Source: Pyruvatibacter sp.
GTDB lineage: Bacteria > Pseudomonadota > Alphaproteobacteria > CGMCC-115125
Reading direction: 5' to 3'
Length of the DNA stretch: 64,000 nucleotides
Assembly: GCF_040219635.1 (NCBI RefSeq)
Contig: NZ_JAVJSC010000004.1
Span: 1 to 64,000, forward strand
The notes beneath the pieces were generated by a model, which was given only the letters and a program-made list of their open reading frames with translations, did not search any database and had not been told where the DNA came from. Shown piece after piece: positions 62,331 through 64,000 of the stretch (its first letter is position 1; the number at the start of each line of letters is the position of its first letter). Both the position numbers and the translations under genes were made by a program.

Positions 62331-64000
62331 TCAGGCGCTTGCGGCTGTTTTCGTTTCATGACCACTCTTGGTCACGCGCTCAATTTCAGCCCGAAGCACA
62401 TCGGTATCTATGGGCTTGGACACATATCCGTCAAAGCCCTGGCTCAGATAGGCCTCGCGTTGGCCCGCCATGGCATTGGCAGTAATGGCCAGAACCGGGA
62501 TCTGCGCCCGGTGGCCTGGCAGTTTGCGGATTTCAGCGGTGGCAGCCACGCCATCCATCACCGGCATTTGTACATCCATCAGCACCACGTCGAACGTGCC
62601 ATAGGCCACAGCGTCAACAGCCTGCTGGCCGTTCTCGACGATTTCACAGGTGTAGCCGAAGCGATCAAGGAACGCGCGCATCAGCTTCTGGTTGATGGGG
62701 TGGTCATCTGCCACCAGCACCCGCAGCATGGTATCCGATGCTGCCATCAAATCATCGGCAGTGAGTGGCAGAGGTGCTTCCTCAGGGGCTGGTGCAGCCT
62801 CGAAGAACCGACAGGGGATTGTGACCGCAAATGTCGCACCCGCGCCCTCCGCGCTCCGTAGACTTATCGTCCCGCCCATCAGTTCCACAAACTCCCTGCA
62901 GATGGTGAGGCCCAGACCGGAGCCGCCAAACCGGCGGGTGGTTGAGGCGTCTGCCTGGGTGAACTTGTCAAAGATGCGTTTGTGCGCTTCTTCCGGAATT
63001 CCAGGGCCGGTGTCCGTTACATCAAAGCGCAACATGCCATCTTCAGGTGCGCTGGCGGTGACCGCCACAGAACCGGTGGAAGTGAACTTCACGGCATTGC
63101 CGATCAGGTTTGACAGGAGCTGCTGCACCTTGCGGCTGTCAAGTTGCGCACGGGCGGGCACGTTGGTGTCAACCGTGACAGAGAACTCGAGCCCCTCGTC
63201 GCGCGCCCGCGGGCCCCACAGCGCTTCGAGGCCTTCAAGAATACGGCGCGGGCTTTCTTCGTCGGCGTCCAGCGACATACGGCCCGACTCGATGCGCGAC
63301 AGGTCGAGCGTATCGTTGAGCAATGCCAGCAGGCTGTCGCCGGAACTGACGATGGTCTGCGCATAGCTGTGCTGCTCCTCAGACAGATCACCGCGCAGCA
63401 GCATCTGGGCCATGCCCAGCATACCATTCATTGGTGTACGGATTTCATGGCTCATCATGGCCAGAAATTCGGTCTTGGCGCGGTTTGCCTGGTCCGCACG
63501 ACGCCGGTCGGCTTCGGCGGCCTGACGGGCTATTTCCAACTCGCCAATGAGTTCGTCCTTGTCGGCCTGCACTTCAAACACCGTTCGGTTCAGACGCAGA
63601 TTGGCCATGGTGTTTCGCGCAATCAGGATAACCAGCACAATGCACAAACCTGCCAGTGCCATGTCGGCGGGCGTTTGTGCGTAAACCGTCGGCACTACCA
63701 CTATGAGCGATGCAGGCACCATGCCGCTGGTGATCGCGATGCGCGGAATAGTACCGTTCTGGTTGGTGACAACCATCAATGAGCCGGCCCACGCAAGCAG
63801 CACGAGCATTGTGCAGACTGGATCGCCCGTACCGATTCCAAACAGCAGGCCGAACGACCAAACACACAGCGTGAAAAAAGATGCTGCCTGAAGCGTTGCG
63901 AGGCGGGTGGTCACATTGCGTGCCGAGGTGCGTTCGTAGGTCATACGCAGGCGAATGATGGCGAAAACGATCTCGGCCAGAAAGACACTGCTGACCCAGC
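62331..64000 (-). CDS. Hybrid sensor histidine kinase/response regulator, 5' end beyond the window
   Basis: At least 540 residues. The frame stays open past an ATG at 63944 to the edge, reading further membrane-like residues (VFLAEIVFAII), so the start probably lies outside. Order: membrane sensor region, a coiled linker, HisKA with MMSHEIRTPMNGM (phospho-His), HATPase with NLIGNAVKFTS, DTGPGIPEE and GSGLGLTI, then a receiver with phospho-Asp in VLMDVQMPVMDG and a conserved Lys in YVSKPID. A phosphorelay to a separate Hpt protein is expected. The signal is unknown. Confidence 0.9.
   Translation of the reverse strand, partial: WVSSVFLAEIVFAIIRLRMTYERTSARNVTTRLATLQAASFFTLCVWSFGLLFGIGTGDPVCTMLVLLAWAGSLMVVTNQNGTIPRIAITSGMVPASLIVVVPTVYAQTPADMALAGLCIVLVILIARNTMANLRLNRTVFEVQADKDELIGELEIARQAAEADRRRADQANRAKTEFLAMMSHEIRTPMNGMLGMAQMLLRGDLSEEQHSYAQTIVSSGDSLLALLNDTLDLSRIESGRMSLDADEESPRRILEGLEALWGPRARDEGLEFSVTVDTNVPARAQLDSRKVQQLLSNLIGNAVKFTSTGSVAVTASAPEDGMLRFDVTDTGPGIPEEAHKRIFDKFTQADASTTRRFGGSGLGLTICREFVELMGGTISLRSAEGAGATFAVTIPCRFFEAAPAPEEAPLPLTADDLMAASDTMLRVLVADDHPINQKLMRAFLDRFGYTCEIVENGQQAVDAVAYGTFDVVLMDVQMPVMDGVAATAEIRKLPGHRAQIPVLAITANAMAGQREAYLSQGFDGYVSKPIDTDVLRAEIERVTKSGHETKTAASA

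Overview
The window reads as a contiguous, moderately GC-rich chromosomal segment of a free-living, aerobic alphaproteobacterium. Pointers are the CVIRGC-type glutathione reductase, class II DAHP synthase, citramalate synthase, the psd-pssA operon, an Atm1-type ABC exporter, and palindromic REP-like elements with a CTTGA/TCAAG core that are common between alphaproteobacterial genes. A Parvibaculales-like or other marine hydrocarbon- or algae-associated lineage is possible, but I cannot prove the genus. No prophage, insertion sequence, CRISPR array or conjugative module was seen. Gene density is high, and stop/start overlaps (ATGA, TGATG) are frequent.

Layout. Bases 1-225 hold no gene, only a perfect hairpin. 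226-3386: a TIGR03032-type protein, then a three-gene + strand set (lipoprotein hydrolase, TIGR02466-type putative 2-oxoglutarate oxygenase, small membrane protein). 3391-10783: the most distinctive accessory block. A leftward operon (extradiol dioxygenase, fumarylacetoacetase-family enzyme, FAD aromatic hydroxylase, globin) diverges from a rightward set (TetR regulator, Tat-type sulfatase, membrane-anchored GST) across a 79-bp region that carries a perfect inverted repeat. I infer a regulated pathway for desulfation, hydroxylation, ring cleavage and hydrolysis of an aromatic sulfate. 10780-12272: acetyltransferase and glycosyltransferase.

12373-21164: acyl-CoA and lipid functions (two crotonases, a thiolase, a trans-acting enoyl reductase-like protein), TerB, an MMPL/RND transporter, and a methyltransferase-like protein with in-frame tandem repeats. 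21355-26361: a PadR-controlled RND efflux operon, with a 36-codon ORF overlapping both of its flanking genes. 26385-33019: phospholipid synthesis (psd-pssA), a GFA protein, an Atm1-type ABC transporter, a LysM protein, a LOG protein and RarD. 33020-33489 has no gene but carries two inverted REP-like palindromes.

33490-43566: a cupin, then cimA, cysS, gltX, nadE and a Gfo/Idh oxidoreductase, then two tandem MDR reductases. 43629-50904: a hydrolase fused to a membrane domain, aroG (class II), gor, rpiA and gabD. 51118-64000: a DUF2817 peptidase-like protein, gph, tRNA-Val(CAC), DUF937, a GT39 glycosyltransferase, a lipoprotein hydrolase, a UDG-family protein, acyl-CoA dehydrogenase, thioesterase, an LLM flavin enzyme, a nucleoside transporter, an SDR and a hybrid histidine kinase that runs off the right edge.

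Most of the window is core metabolism. The parts that merit attention are the 3.4-10.8 kb catabolic block, with its operator and non-canonical sulfatase motif, and the padR-ORF36-RND junction.
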